NCBI GenBank assembly: GCA_037179515.1
Contig: JAXCGZ010005745.1
Span: 65,001-129,000, forward strand
Length of the DNA: 64,000 nucleotides
Direction of reading: 5' to 3'
Source: Halocaridina rubra
Taxonomy: Eukaryota; Arthropoda; Malacostraca; Decapoda; Atyidae
In this document: positions 34,719 through 46,418 of the stretch, one piece after another
Position numbering within the stretch: position 1 is the first letter of the stretch
How the letters are laid out: each line of letters starts with the position of its first letter
The notes under the pieces: generated by a model
What the model was told of the DNA's origin: nothing
Seen by the model: the letters and a program-made list of their open reading frames with translations, nothing else
Database searches by the model: none
Position numbers and translations under genes: made by a program

Positions 34719-37628
34719 CCAAAAAAGGACATTACATATTTGAAAACAAGAATAATTTTTTACCCCGACCGGGACTTGTACCTAGGACTTGTAATTACGA
34801 AGTCAGGGCGCTATCAACTACACCACCGAAGGTTAAAAGGAATCAGACCTTATAGCTTATATGTTCTTTACTTAGGAATGAACGCATTCTATCTTAATGC
34901 CACTATGTTCATATTACAGATTCCCCAACCTCACTCATGGTTTTGTTTTCGCATTTAATTCAACTCCCAATCTCATTCGGGACAAACAATTTTCCAAATA
35001 AGCACATTACATATGTGTAAACATGAATAATTTTTTACCCCGACCGGGAGTTGAACCTAGGACTTAATTATTAAGTCAAGGTGCTACCAACTACATCACA
35101 GAAGGTTAAAAGGAATCAGACCTTATAGCTTATATCTGCTATACTTAGGAATGAACGCATTCTATTTGAATGCCACTATGTTCATAATACAGATTCCTCA
35201 ACCTCACTTGTGGTTTCGTTTTCGGATTTAATTCAACTCTCAAGTTCATTCAAGACCAACAGTTACTAAATAAGCACATTACATATGTGAAAACATGAAT
35301 ATTTTTTTACCCCGACAGGGACTTGAACCTAGGACTTATAATTACTATGTCAAGGTGCTACCAACTACACCACAGAAGGTTAAAAGGAATCAGACCTTAT
35401 AGCTTATATCTGCTATACTTAGGAATGAATGCATTCTATCTGAATGCCACTATGTTCATATTACAGATTCCCCAACCTCACTCGTGGTTTCGTTTTTGCA
35501 TTCAGTTCAACTCCCAATCTCATTCGGAACCAACAATAACCAAATAAGCGCAATAAATATGTGAAAGCATGAATAATTTTTTACCCCGACCGGGTCTTGA
35601 ACCTAGGACTTATAATTACTAAGTCAAGGCACTACCAACTACATTACAGAAAGTTAAAAGGAATCAGACCTTATAGCTTATATCTGCTATACTTAGGATT
35701 GAACGCATTCTATCTGAATGCCACTATGCTCATATTACAGATTCCCCAACCTCACTTGTGGTTTAGTTTTTGTATTTAATCTAACTCCCAATCTCATTCA
35801 AGACCAACAATAACCAAATAAGCACATTACATATGTGTAAGCATGAATAATTTTTTACCCCGACCGGGACTTGAACCTAGGACTTATAATAATTAAGTCA
35901 AGGTGCTACCAACTACACCACAGAAGGTTAAAAGGAATCAGACCTTATAGCTTATATCTGCTATACTTAGGAATGAACGCATTTTATCTGAATGCCACTA
36001 TGTTCATATTGCTGATTCCTCAACCTCACTCGTGGTTTTGTTTTCGTATTTAATTCAACTCCCAAGGTCATTCAAGACCAACAATAACCAAATAAGCACA
36101 TTACATATGTGAAAACATGAATAATTTTTTACCCCAACCTGGACTTAAACCTACGACTTATAATTACTAAGTCAAGTCGATACCAACTGCACCACTGAAG
36201 GTTAAAAGGAGTCAGACCTTATTGCTAATATCTGCTATACTTTGGAATGAACGCATTCTATCTGAATGCCACTATATTCATATTACAGATTCTCCAGCCT
36301 CACTTGTGGTTTCGTTTTCACATTTAATTGTACTCACCATCTCATTCGAAATGAACAATAACTAAATATGCACATTACATATGTGAAAACATGAATCATT
36401 TTTCACCCCAACCGGGACTTGAACCTAGGACTTATAATTACTAAGTCAAGGCTCTACGAACTACACCACAGAAGGTTAAATGGAATCAGACCTTTTAGCT
36501 AATTTCTGTTCATATTACAGATTTCCCAGCCTCACTCGCGGTTTCGTTTTCACATTTAATTCAACTCCCAATCTCATTCGGGACCAACAGTAACCAAATA
36601 AGCACATTACATATGTGAAAACATGAATCATTTTTTACCCCGACCGGAACTTGAACCTAGGACTTATAATTACTAAGTCAAGGGGCTACCAACTACACCA
36701 GGAATGAACACATTTTATCTAAATGCCACTGTGTTCATATTACAGATTCCTCAACCTCACTTGTGGTTTTGTTTTCGTATTTAATTCAACTCCCAAGTTC
36801 ATTCAAGACCAACAATAACCAAATAAGCACATTACATATGTGAAAACATGAATAATATTTTACCCCGACCGGGACTTTAACCTAGGACTTATAATTACTA
36901 AGTCAAGTCGATACCAACTGCACCAGAGAAGGTTAAAAGGATTCAGACCTTGTAGCTTATATCTGCTATACTTTGGAATGAACGCATTCTAATTAAACTC
37001 CCCATCTCATTTGGAAACCACAATAACCAAATAAGCACATTACATATGTGAAAACATGAATAATTTTTCACCCCAAAGGGAATTGAACCTAGGACTTATA
37101 AAGAAATCAGATCTTATAGCTTATATATGCTATACTTAGGAATGAAAGCATTCTGTCTGAATACCACTCTGTTCATATTACAGATTCCTCAACCTCACCT
37201 CCCAGACTCATTTGGAACTAACAATATCCAAATAAGCACATTACATATGTGAAAACATGAATCATTTTTCACCCCGACCAGGACTTGAACCTAGGACTTA
37301 TAATTACTAAGTCAACGTGCTACTAAGTACACCACAGAAGGTTAAAAGAAATCAGACCTTATAGCTTATCTCTGCTATACTTAGGAATGAAGGCATTCTT
37401 ATCTGTATGCCACTATGTTCATATTACAGATTCCCCAATCTCACTCGTGGTTTCATTTTCGCATTTAATTCAACTCCCAATCTCATTCGGGACCAGCAGT
37501 AACCAAATAAGCACATTAAATATGTGAAAACATGAATAATTCTTTACCCCAACAGGGAGTTGAACCTAGGACTTATAATTACTAAGCCAATGCACTACCA
37601 ACTACACCAAAGAAGGTTAAAAGGAATC

Positions 37629-37810
37629 TGTTACAATATTTGATATAATTGTTATTTTGTTAATGAACGAATCCATGTTTTGTTTACATTGAAAGTAATA
37701 AAGATGCCCACTAGGTAGCAGACAAGAACGTTCATAATGCCCTTTCAGTCTCCTATTTTATTGTGCCTCATTTATCTATAAATATCTCCAAATTTAAGGA
37801 GCATCAAACA
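37629..37810 (+). repeat. 5' LTR
   Basis: It begins TGTTACAATATTTGAT and ends CATCAAACA (TG...CA). It carries AGTAATAAAGATGCC, a possible polyadenylation signal. Identical to 42152-42333. Confidence 0.96.
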
Positions 37811-37828
37811 TGGTGGCAGCGCTCAATA
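37811..37828 (+). other. Primer binding site
   Basis: TGGTGGCAGCGCTCAATA starts immediately after the LTR. TGG complements the CCA end of a tRNA. I could not name the tRNA with confidence. Confidence 0.7.
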
Positions 37829-37923
37829 GACTAAGTATGGTTTGCTGTTCATTTTGAATATAAGGCATTACGTATTATCCAGGATCTTTCTGTTAGATTA
37901 AGTAAATAAGACTACCAACCGAC

Positions 37924-40900
37924 ATGGCGACAGCTAATCTAGCCCCTCCAGATAAATTCGCATTAAAGAGCGAAAGTGAGCAAGATTGGCGATTTTTTCG
38001 TCAAAAATTCGAGCTGTATATACTTGCAGCAGGTTTAAATGATAAACCAAGTGAAGTGAAGGTAGCATTACTTTTGACCCATGGGGGTGACGAATTGCTT
38101 CGAGTGTATAATGCTATAGAGTTTGGTCCCGTTATTGTAGGGGAGAGTGGAACTCGTGATGACCCTAGCAAGGACTTAAACGTGGTATTACAGAAGCTAG
38201 ATGAGCATTTTGCCCCTAGGAAGCTAATAATAGCATCAAGATATAGGTTTAGATGCTGTACTCAGAAAGCTGATGAGAACCTGGATGAATTTATTACTAG
38301 AATAAAAACTATGGTTAAGGATTGTGATTTTGCAGCAGAAAAAGATGAGGCAATTCGTGATCAAATTGTTTTTGGCTGTAAAGAAGATAAACTCAGAGAG
38401 AAATTTCTGAGAGAAGAATGTATTTCACTGATAGATACGCTCAAAATTTGTGAGGCACATCAAGCATCACAGAGACAAATGCAAATGATAAAAAGTGAAA
38501 ATACAGCAAAGTCGGTCATAAATAAAGTTAAATCGACAAAGAACTTTAAGCAGAGTAGGCCTAGTAGACATTCAGCAGACCGAAAGAGTGAGGACCCAAG
38601 TTTAGTGAACAAGAACCAGTATAGGCCTAAGTCAAGCCAAAGTTTGTCAACGAAGGATCCGGCTCTACAAAAATGTAAGTTCTGCGGAACAAGACACGTG
38701 TGGAGTAAGAAGAAATGTCCAGCCTATGGAGAGAGATGCAACTACTGCAACAGGCTGAATCACTTCGAATCTCAATGTTTGGAGAAAAATGGACATGCAC
38801 AAGCATCTAAGAAGATGGGTGTGAATGCAGTGGACGGTGACGATTCCAGTTCAGATACTCCAGCCGAATATATCCTAGGTGTCAAGTTGCAGACGAGACG
38901 TGGAGAGCCAGAAGAAACGATGGTGAACAAAAATGATAATCCCTGTACACAGCAAGTGATGAAAGTGAATAAAGTGTCAGAGAAATCCAAATATCTATAT
39001 ACCGATCTGAAAGTTGGTGAAAATAGTGTCAAATTTCAAATCGATAGCGGAGCAGGTGTAAATGTGTTACCTCGAAATATGGTTCCCAATAATGTAAAAA
39101 TTGAATCTAGTGAAGGGTTACAACTAGAAATGTGGAATAATTCTGCAGCCAAACCAGTTGGAAAATGTAGAATTAAAGTGAAAAATGAGATAAATTCAAA
39201 GAGATATAATGTTGAGTTTATTATAGTGGCTGAGAATTATATGCCTTTGTTAGGAAAACGTGCATCAGAACAGATGGGTTTCCTTACCATCAATTATGAT
39301 AACATATGTTCTGTACACAGTGAATCTTGTAATACTGATGTTTTTCAGGAATATTCAGATGTATTTTGTAATGAAATTGGTAAGTTACCTGGGGTGGTAC
39401 ATATGACTTTAGACAAAGAAGTCAAGCCATTTGCTATATCTTCATGTAGAGTGCCAATTCAACTTAAAAGGAAGGTAAAATCCAAATTATCTGAGTTAGA
39501 GAAACAAAATGTCATTTGTAAAGTAGACGAACCAACTGAATGGGTGAGTCGCATGGTAGTAGCTTCTAAGAAAAATAGTGAAGACATAAGAATTTGCATA
39601 GATCCTCAGCAATTAAATAAAGCCATAATTAGGGAAATGCATCCTTTGCCAATTATTGATGATGTTTTACCTGAATTAGCACAAGCTAAAGTGTTCTCTA
39701 AACTAGATTTAAGAAATGGATATTGGCACTGTGTTTTGGATGAAGAGTCAAGTCATTTAACTACCTTTCAAACCCCTTTTGGAAGATATCGGTGGCTTAG
39801 ACTGCCCTTTGGCCTAGCAATCAGTAGTGAAGTTTTTCAGAAACGACTGCAGAACTCTTTAGATGGTTTGCTAGGAATAATATGCATTGCTGATGACATT
39901 TTGGTATATGGAATAGGTAATTCTCTAGAAGAAGCACAGTTAGATCATGATGAAAATTTAAGAAATTTATTGGAACGATGTCGTAAGCATGGTATCCGTC
40001 TTAACAGAGAAAAGGCTGAAATAAGAAAGAGTGAGATAACATTTCTTGGACATGTAATAACTAATGAAGGCCTTAAGCCAGATCCCAGTAAAATTGAAGC
40101 AATTGTGTCGATGAAAGCTCCAACTAATGTCACTGAGATTCAATGCTTTTGTGGAATGATAAACTATTTGTCAAAATTCATGCCTAGACTCTCTGACCTG
40201 ATGGTGCCCATACGACAACTTTTACGTAAAGACAAAGAATGGTGTTGGGGTGATGAACAGGCTCGAGCTTTAGAGAAAATTAAGTGTTGCATCACTAAGA
40301 CTCCAATTCTTGCTTATTATGATCAAAATAAACAGCTAGTTATACAGTGTGATGCTAGCAAATGTGGACTTGGTGCAGTTCTAATGCAAGGTGGTAAACC
40401 GTTGTCTTATGCAAGCAGAGCTCTAACTGACACGGAAACAAGGTATGCTCAGATAGAGAAAGAAATGCTGGCTATTGTGTTTGCTTTAAAGAAATTCCAT
40501 CAGTACACTTTTGGACAACATACTTTGGTTATAACTGAGCACAAACCACTTCAGAGTATAATCTTGAAACCATTAGATAGAGCACCAAAGAGGCTACAAG
40601 GCATGTTATTGACTGCACAACAATACGATATTGAACTTAAGCATACTGCTGGTAAGAACATGCATATAGCAGATTTGCTGTCTCGATCATTTCTTAGTGA
40701 AACTGAAAATGATAATGATTTTGAATATGTTAATGTTGTATCTTATTTGCCTATTAGGGAAGACAGGTTAAAGAAAATTCGTGATGCTGTGGCCAGTGAT
40801 GAAATTTTACTTGAAGTGACAAATATGATAACAAATGGGTGGCCAGAGTATAAATGTAATGTACCTATAACTGTTTTGCCTTATTATCATATTAGAGATG

Positions 40901-42096
40901 AACTTTCTATACAGAATGGACTTGTATTTAAAGGTGATAGAGTTGTGATTCCTGCCAATTTGAGGAAAGAAATTAAACAGGCTATTCACTCTAGTCACAT
41001 TGGCGTAGAAAGTTGTCTACGAAGGGCTCGTGAGTGTGTATATTGGCCTGGTATGAATGGTGATATTAAAGAATATATTTCTCAATGTGAAATTTGTTGC
41101 AAATTTCAAAAATCTCAGCAGAAAGAAACTCTTATGCCACATGAAGTGTCTGATAGGCCATGGGAGAAAGTTGGCACAGATATTTTTGAATTGAGTAATC
41201 AGTTTTATCTTGTAACAGTAGACTATTTCAGTAATTTCTGGGAAATTGATAGGTTAGAAGATATAAAAGCATCTACTGTTATACGTAAGCTAAAAGCACA
41301 TTTTGCAAGGTATGGTACTCCTTCCATCTTAGTTAGTGACTGTGGAACTCAATTTACAAGTGATATATTTCAGAATTTTATAAGAGTGTGGGATATAGAA
41401 CATTGTACGTCAAGCCCTAAACATCCTCAGTCTAATGGACAGGCAGAATCCGCTGTAAAAACTGCAAAGTCCATACTCAGAAAAGCCATAGAAAGCAATA
41501 ATGACCCTTATTTGGCAATATTAGACTACCGTAATTGTCCGTCTCACAGTGATGAATACAGTCCGGCTCAAAAAAGCCTAGGGAGACGCACACGTACTCT
41601 TCTCCCAGTTTCTTCAAAGTTGTTGAAACCATCTGAGATCAATGTAGATAAAATTAAGATTAACAGACATTATAGAAATAGCAGGTCCGCTAAATATTAC
41701 AATGTGCATGCCAAAGATCTTGATCCTTTACAGGAAGATGATGTTGTGAGAATAAAACCCACTGTAATGGGAAAGAAAGCTTGGGAAAAAGGTATTGTGA
41801 AGGAACGTTTAGACGAGAGATCTTATGAAATTTCAACTGATGCTGGTTTATTGAGAAGAAATAGAGTAGACCTTAATAAGTCAAATGAAAGAAATGTTTC
41901 GTATCACAGTAGTGAAGATTCTAGTAATGTAGTACAAAGTCAGCAACAGGTTGAAATTCCACAGGATAAACATGTGAACCCAACAAGTGAGAATCTCAGA
42001 GTTCAAGAGTCTTTCACTCCTCAAAAGAGAATCACAAGGAGTACAAGGAATATTTTACCCTCTAAATATAATGATTTTGTTGTTTACAAAGAGTGA
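37924..42096 (+). CDS. Gag-Pol polyprotein of the gypsy element (1390 aa)
   Basis: One uninterrupted frame from ATG at 37924. Gag occupies about residues 1-300, with two Cys-rich knuckle-like segments at 251-285 (CKFC, CNYC...H...C). The aspartic protease has DSGAG at D374. RT covers about 540-720, with QTPFGRYRWLRLPFGL and the active box IADDILVYG (D657, D658). RNase H has D810, E847 and D917, but the usual T-D-H-K-P-L reads TEHKPL, placing Glu at 872. Integrase has the zinc site H1022, H1026, C1055 and C1058 and the triad D1086, D1139, E1175 (35 residues between the last two). No chromodomain is evident. The product would copy and integrate the element; every catalytic residue I can check is intact except the RNase H position. 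Confidence 0.95.
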   Translation: MATANLAPPDKFALKSESEQDWRFFRQKFELYILAAGLNDKPSEVKVALLLTHGGDELLRVYNAIEFGPVIVGESGTRDDPSKDLNVVLQKLDEHFAPRKLIIASRYRFRCCTQKADENLDEFITRIKTMVKDCDFAAEKDEAIRDQIVFGCKEDKLREKFLREECISLIDTLKICEAHQASQRQMQMIKSENTAKSVINKVKSTKNFKQSRPSRHSADRKSEDPSLVNKNQYRPKSSQSLSTKDPALQKCKFCGTRHVWSKKKCPAYGERCNYCNRLNHFESQCLEKNGHAQASKKMGVNAVDGDDSSSDTPAEYILGVKLQTRRGEPEETMVNKNDNPCTQQVMKVNKVSEKSKYLYTDLKVGENSVKFQIDSGAGVNVLPRNMVPNNVKIESSEGLQLEMWNNSAAKPVGKCRIKVKNEINSKRYNVEFIIVAENYMPLLGKRASEQMGFLTINYDNICSVHSESCNTDVFQEYSDVFCNEIGKLPGVVHMTLDKEVKPFAISSCRVPIQLKRKVKSKLSELEKQNVICKVDEPTEWVSRMVVASKKNSEDIRICIDPQQLNKAIIREMHPLPIIDDVLPELAQAKVFSKLDLRNGYWHCVLDEESSHLTTFQTPFGRYRWLRLPFGLAISSEVFQKRLQNSLDGLLGIICIADDILVYGIGNSLEEAQLDHDENLRNLLERCRKHGIRLNREKAEIRKSEITFLGHVITNEGLKPDPSKIEAIVSMKAPTNVTEIQCFCGMINYLSKFMPRLSDLMVPIRQLLRKDKEWCWGDEQARALEKIKCCITKTPILAYYDQNKQLVIQCDASKCGLGAVLMQGGKPLSYASRALTDTETRYAQIEKEMLAIVFALKKFHQYTFGQHTLVITEHKPLQSIILKPLDRAPKRLQGMLLTAQQYDIELKHTAGKNMHIADLLSRSFLSETENDNDFEYVNVVSYLPIREDRLKKIRDAVASDEILLEVTNMITNGWPEYKCNVPITVLPYYHIRDELSIQNGLVFKGDRVVIPANLRKEIKQAIHSSHIGVESCLRRARECVYWPGMNGDIKEYISQCEICCKFQKSQQKETLMPHEVSDRPWEKVGTDIFELSNQFYLVTVDYFSNFWEIDRLEDIKASTVIRKLKAHFARYGTPSILVSDCGTQFTSDIFQNFIRVWDIEHCTSSPKHPQSNGQAESAVKTAKSILRKAIESNNDPYLAILDYRNCPSHSDEYSPAQKSLGRRTRTLLPVSSKLLKPSEINVDKIKINRHYRNSRSAKYYNVHAKDLDPLQEDDVVRIKPTVMGKKAWEKGIVKERLDERSYEISTDAGLLRRNRVDLNKSNERNVSYHSSEDSSNVVQSQQQVEIPQDKHVNPTSENLRVQESFTPQKRITRSTRNILPSKYNDFVVYKE

Positions 42097-42140
42097 TTTA
42101 TTTTTCGTTTTTAAGATGATAACTTATTTTTTTTCTTCAT

Positions 42141-42151
42141 AAAAAGAGGGA
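42141..42151 (+). other. Polypurine tract
   Basis: AAAAAGAGGGA directly precedes the 3' LTR and would prime plus-strand synthesis. Confidence 0.85.
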
Positions 42152-42333
42152 TGTTACAATATTTGATATAATTGTTATTTTGTTAATGAACGAATCCATG
42201 TTTTGTTTACATTGAAAGTAATAAAGATGCCCACTAGGTAGCAGACAAGAACGTTCATAATGCCCTTTCAGTCTCCTATTTTATTGTGCCTCATTTATCT
42301 ATAAATATCTCCAAATTTAAGGAGCATCAAACA
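42152..42333 (+). repeat. 3' LTR
   Basis: Identical by eye to the 5' LTR over all 182 bases. Followed by the target duplication GAATC. Confidence 0.96.
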
Positions 42334-45300
42334 GAATCAGACCTTATAGCTTATATCTACTATACTTAGGAATGAACGCATTCTATCTGAATGCCACTAT
42401 GTTCATATTACAGATTCCTCAACCTTACTCGTGGTTTTGTTTTCGCATTCAATTCAGCTCCCAAGTTCATTCAAGACCAACAATGACCAAATAAACACAT
42501 TATATATGTGAAAACATGAATAATTTTTTACCCCAAAAATGACTTCAACCTAGGACTTATAATTATTAAGTCAAGGTGCTACCAACTACACCACAGAAGG
42601 TTAAAAGGAATCAAACCTTATAGCTTTTATCTGCTATACTTAGGAATGGAAGCATTTTATCTGAATGCCACTATGTTCATATTTCAGATTCCCAACCTCA
42701 TTCATAATTTTCTTGCGCATTTAATTTAACTCCCAATCTCATTCAGGACCAACAATAACCATAATAAGCACATTACATATGTGTAAACATGACTAATTTT
42801 TTACCCCGACCGGGACTTGAACCTAGGACATATAATTACTATGTCAAGGTGCTACCAACAACACCATAAAAGGTTAAAAGGAATCAGACCTTATAGCTTA
42901 TATCTGCTATACTTAGGAATGAACGCATTCTATGTGAATGCCACTATGTTCATATTACAGATTCCTCAACCTCACTCGTTTTTTTTGTTTTGCATTTAAT
43001 TCAACTCCCAATCTCATTTGAAACTAACAATTAGCAAATAAGCACTTTACATATGTGGAAACATGAATCACTTTTCACCCCGACCAGGGATTGAACCTAG
43101 GACTTATAATTACTTAGTCAAAACACTACCAAGTATACCACAGAGGGTTAAAAGGAAGCAGACCTAATAGTTTAAATCTGCTATACTTAGAAATGAATGC
43201 ATTCATATCTGAATTTCATTATGTTCATATTACAGATTCCCCAGCCTCACTTTTGGTTTCGTTTTCGCATTTAATTCAACTCCCAATCTCATTCGGGACC
43301 AACAATAACCAAATAAGCACATTACATATGTGAAAACATGAAGCATTTTTTACCCTAACCAGGACTTGAACATAGGACTTACAATTACTAAGTCAAGGTG
43401 CTACCAACTACACAATAGAAAGTTAAAAGGAATCAGATCTTATAGCTTATATCTGCTATACTTGGGAATGAATGCATTCTATCTGAATGCCACTATGTTC
43501 ATATTACAGATTTCCCAACCTCACTCATGGTTTCGTTTTCGCATTTATTCAACTCCCCATCTCATTCAGGACCAACAATAACCAAATAAGCACATTACAT
43601 ATGTGAAAACATGAATCATTTTTTACCCCGACTGCGACTTGAACCTAGAACTTATAATTACTAAGTCAAGGAGCTACCAAGTACACCACAGAAGGTTAAA
43701 AGGAATCAGACCTTATAGCTTATATCTGCTATACTTAAACGCATTCTATCTGAATGCCATTATGTTCATATTACATATTCCCCAACCTCACTCGTGGCTT
43801 CGTTTTCGCATTTAATTCAACTCCCAATCTCATTCGGAACCAACAATGACCAATTAATCACATTAAATATGTGAAAACATGAATCATTTTTTATCATAGC
43901 TGGGACCTGAACCTAGGACTTATAATTACTAAGTCAAGGCGCTACCGGCTACACCACAGAAGGTTAAAAAGAATCAGACCTTATGGCTTATATCTGCTAT
44001 ACTTAGGAATAAATGCATTCTATCTGAATGCCACTATGTTCATATTACAGATTCCTCAACCTCACTCGTGGTTTCGTTTTCGCATTTAATTCAACTCCCA
44101 ATCTCATTCGGGACCAACAATAACCAAATAAGCACATTACATATGTGAAAACATGAATCATTTTTCACCCTGACCAGGACTTGAACATAGGACTTATAAT
44201 TACTAAATCAAGGTGCTACCAACTACACAATAGAAAGTTAAAAGGAATCAGACCTTATAGCTTATATCTGCTATACTTAGGAATAAACGCATTCTATCTG
44301 AATGCCACTATGTTCATATTACAGATTTCCGAACCTCACTCATGGTTTTGTTTTCGCATTTAATTCAACTCCCCATCTCATTCAAGACCAACAACAACCA
44401 AATAAGCACATTACATATGTGAAAACATGAATAATTTTTTACCCCGACAGGGACTTGAACCTAGAACTTATAATTACTAAGTCAAGGAGATACCAAGTAC
44501 ACCACAGAATGTTAAAAGGAATCAGACCTTATAGCTTATATCTGCTATACTTAGGAATAAACGCATTCTATCTGAATGCCAGTATGTTCATATTACAGAT
44601 TCCCCAACCTCGCTCATGGCTTGGTTTCGCATTTAATTCAACTCCCAATCTCATTCGGAACCAACAATAACCAAATAATCACAATATATATGTGAAAACA
44701 TAAATCATTTTTTACCCCAACCGGGACTTGAACCTAGGACTTATAATTACTAAATCAAGGCGCTACCGACTACACCACAAAAGGTTAAAAGGCCTTATTG
44801 CTTATATCTGCTATACTTAGGAATGAACGCATTCTATCTGAATGCCACTATGTTCATATTGCAGATTCCCAACCTCACTCGTGGTTTCGTTTTTGCATTT
44901 AATTCAACTCCGAATCTCATTCGTGACGAACAATAACCAAATAAGCACATTAAATATATGAAAAAATAAATTATTTTTTACCCCAACCAGGACTTGAACC
45001 TAGGACTTATAATTACTAAGTCAAGTCACTACCAACTAAACCACAGAAGGTTAAAAGGAATCAGACCTTATGGCTTATATCTGCAATACTTAGGAATGAA
45101 CGCATTTTATCTGAAAGCCACTATGTTCATATAACAGATTCCTCAACCTCACTCGTGGTTTCATTTTCACATTTAATTCAACTCCCAATCTCATTCGGGA
45201 CCAACAATAACCAAATAAGCACATTACATATGTGAAAACATGAATAATTTTTTGCCCTGACCGGGACTTGAACCTAGGACTTATAATTACTAAGTCAACG

Positions 45301-46346
45301 TGCTACCAACTACACCATAGAAGGTTAAAAGGAATCAGACCTTATAGCTTATATCTGTTCTACTTAGGAATGAACGCATTCTATGTGAATGTCACTATGT
45401 TCATATTACAGATTTCCCAACTTCACTCATGGTTTCGTTTTTACATTTGATTCTACCCCCCATCTCTTTCAGTACCAACAATAACCAAATAAGAACATTA
45501 CATATGTGAAAACATGAATAATTTTTCACCCTGACCGGGACTGAACCTAGGACTTATAATTGCTAAGTCAAGACATTACCAACTACACCACAGAATGCTA
45601 AAAGGAATCAGACCTTGTAGCTTATATCTGCTATACTTAGGAATGAATGCATTCTATCTGAATTCCACTATGTTCGTATTACAGATTCCTCAACCTCACT
45701 CGTGGTTTTGTTTTCGCATTTAATTCAACTCCCAATCTCATTCGTGACCAACAATAACCAAATAAGCACATTACATACGTGAAAACATTAATCATCTTTT
45801 ACCCCAACCGGGACTTGAACCTAGGAATTATAATTACTAAGTCAAAGCGCTACCAACTACACCACAGAAGGTTAAAAGAAATCAGACCTTATAGCTTATA
45901 TCTGCTATACTTAGGAATGAATGCATTCTATCTGAATTCCACTATGTTCATATTACAGATTCCCCAACCTCACTCGTGGCTTCGTTTTCGCATTAAATCA
46001 ACTCCCAATCTCGTTCGGAACCAACAATAACCAAATAATCACATTATATATGTGAAAACATAAATAATTTTTTACCCCAACCAGGACTTGAACCTAGGAC
46101 TTATAATTACTAAGTCAAGGCGCTACCGACTACACCACAGAAGGTTAAAAGGAATCAGACCTTATGGCTTATATCTGCTATACTTAGAAATGAATGCATT
46201 CTATCTGAGTGCCACTATGTTCACATTACAGATTCCCCAACCTCACTCTTGGTTTCGTTTTCGCATTTAATTCAAATCACAATCTCATTCGTACCAACAA
46301 TAACCAAATTAGCACATTAAATATGTGAAAACATGAATTATTTTTT

Positions 46347-46418
46347 ACCCCGACCGGGACTTGAACCTAGGACTTATAGTTACTAAGTCAAGGCACTACC
46401 AACTAAACCACAGAAGGT
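46347..46418 (-). ncRNA. Representative tRNA-like unit, minus orientation
   Basis: Seventy-two nt on the minus strand from ACCTTCTGTGG to GGTCGGGGT. A consensus-unit fold I worked by hand gives a D stem GGTG/CGCC and an anticodon-type hairpin GACTTA-GTAATTA-TAAGTC, with loop U33 and AAU at the anticodon position. The T arm is CTAGG/CCCGG around TTCAAGT with one mismatch, and the acceptor stem is only 5 of 7 paired, including G-U pairs. The linker before the anticodon stem is too long and the variable region too short for a normal tRNA. A TTTT lies about 16 nt downstream. It is tRNA-derived, and probably not a working tRNA. Confidence 0.5.

Larger units (their letters stand above)
37629..42333 (+). 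mobile_element. Ty3/gypsy LTR retrotransposon, complete and young
   Basis: Full structure: 182-bp LTRs, a PBS at +1, one Gag-Pol ORF, a polypurine tract AAAAAGAGGGA and a 3' LTR. The element is inserted in a tRNA-like unit after GGAATC and creates a 5-bp target duplication, GAATC (37624-37628 and 42334-42338). The two LTRs look identical base for base, which implies a recent insertion. Short LTRs and a single ORF fit the Mag/K02A2.6-like group (inference). Confidence 0.96.

Noticed and set aside
38772..40998. Minus-strand ORFs inside the gypsy Gag-Pol
   Set aside because: They are antisense shadows of the 1390-codon frame, with no motif of their own.
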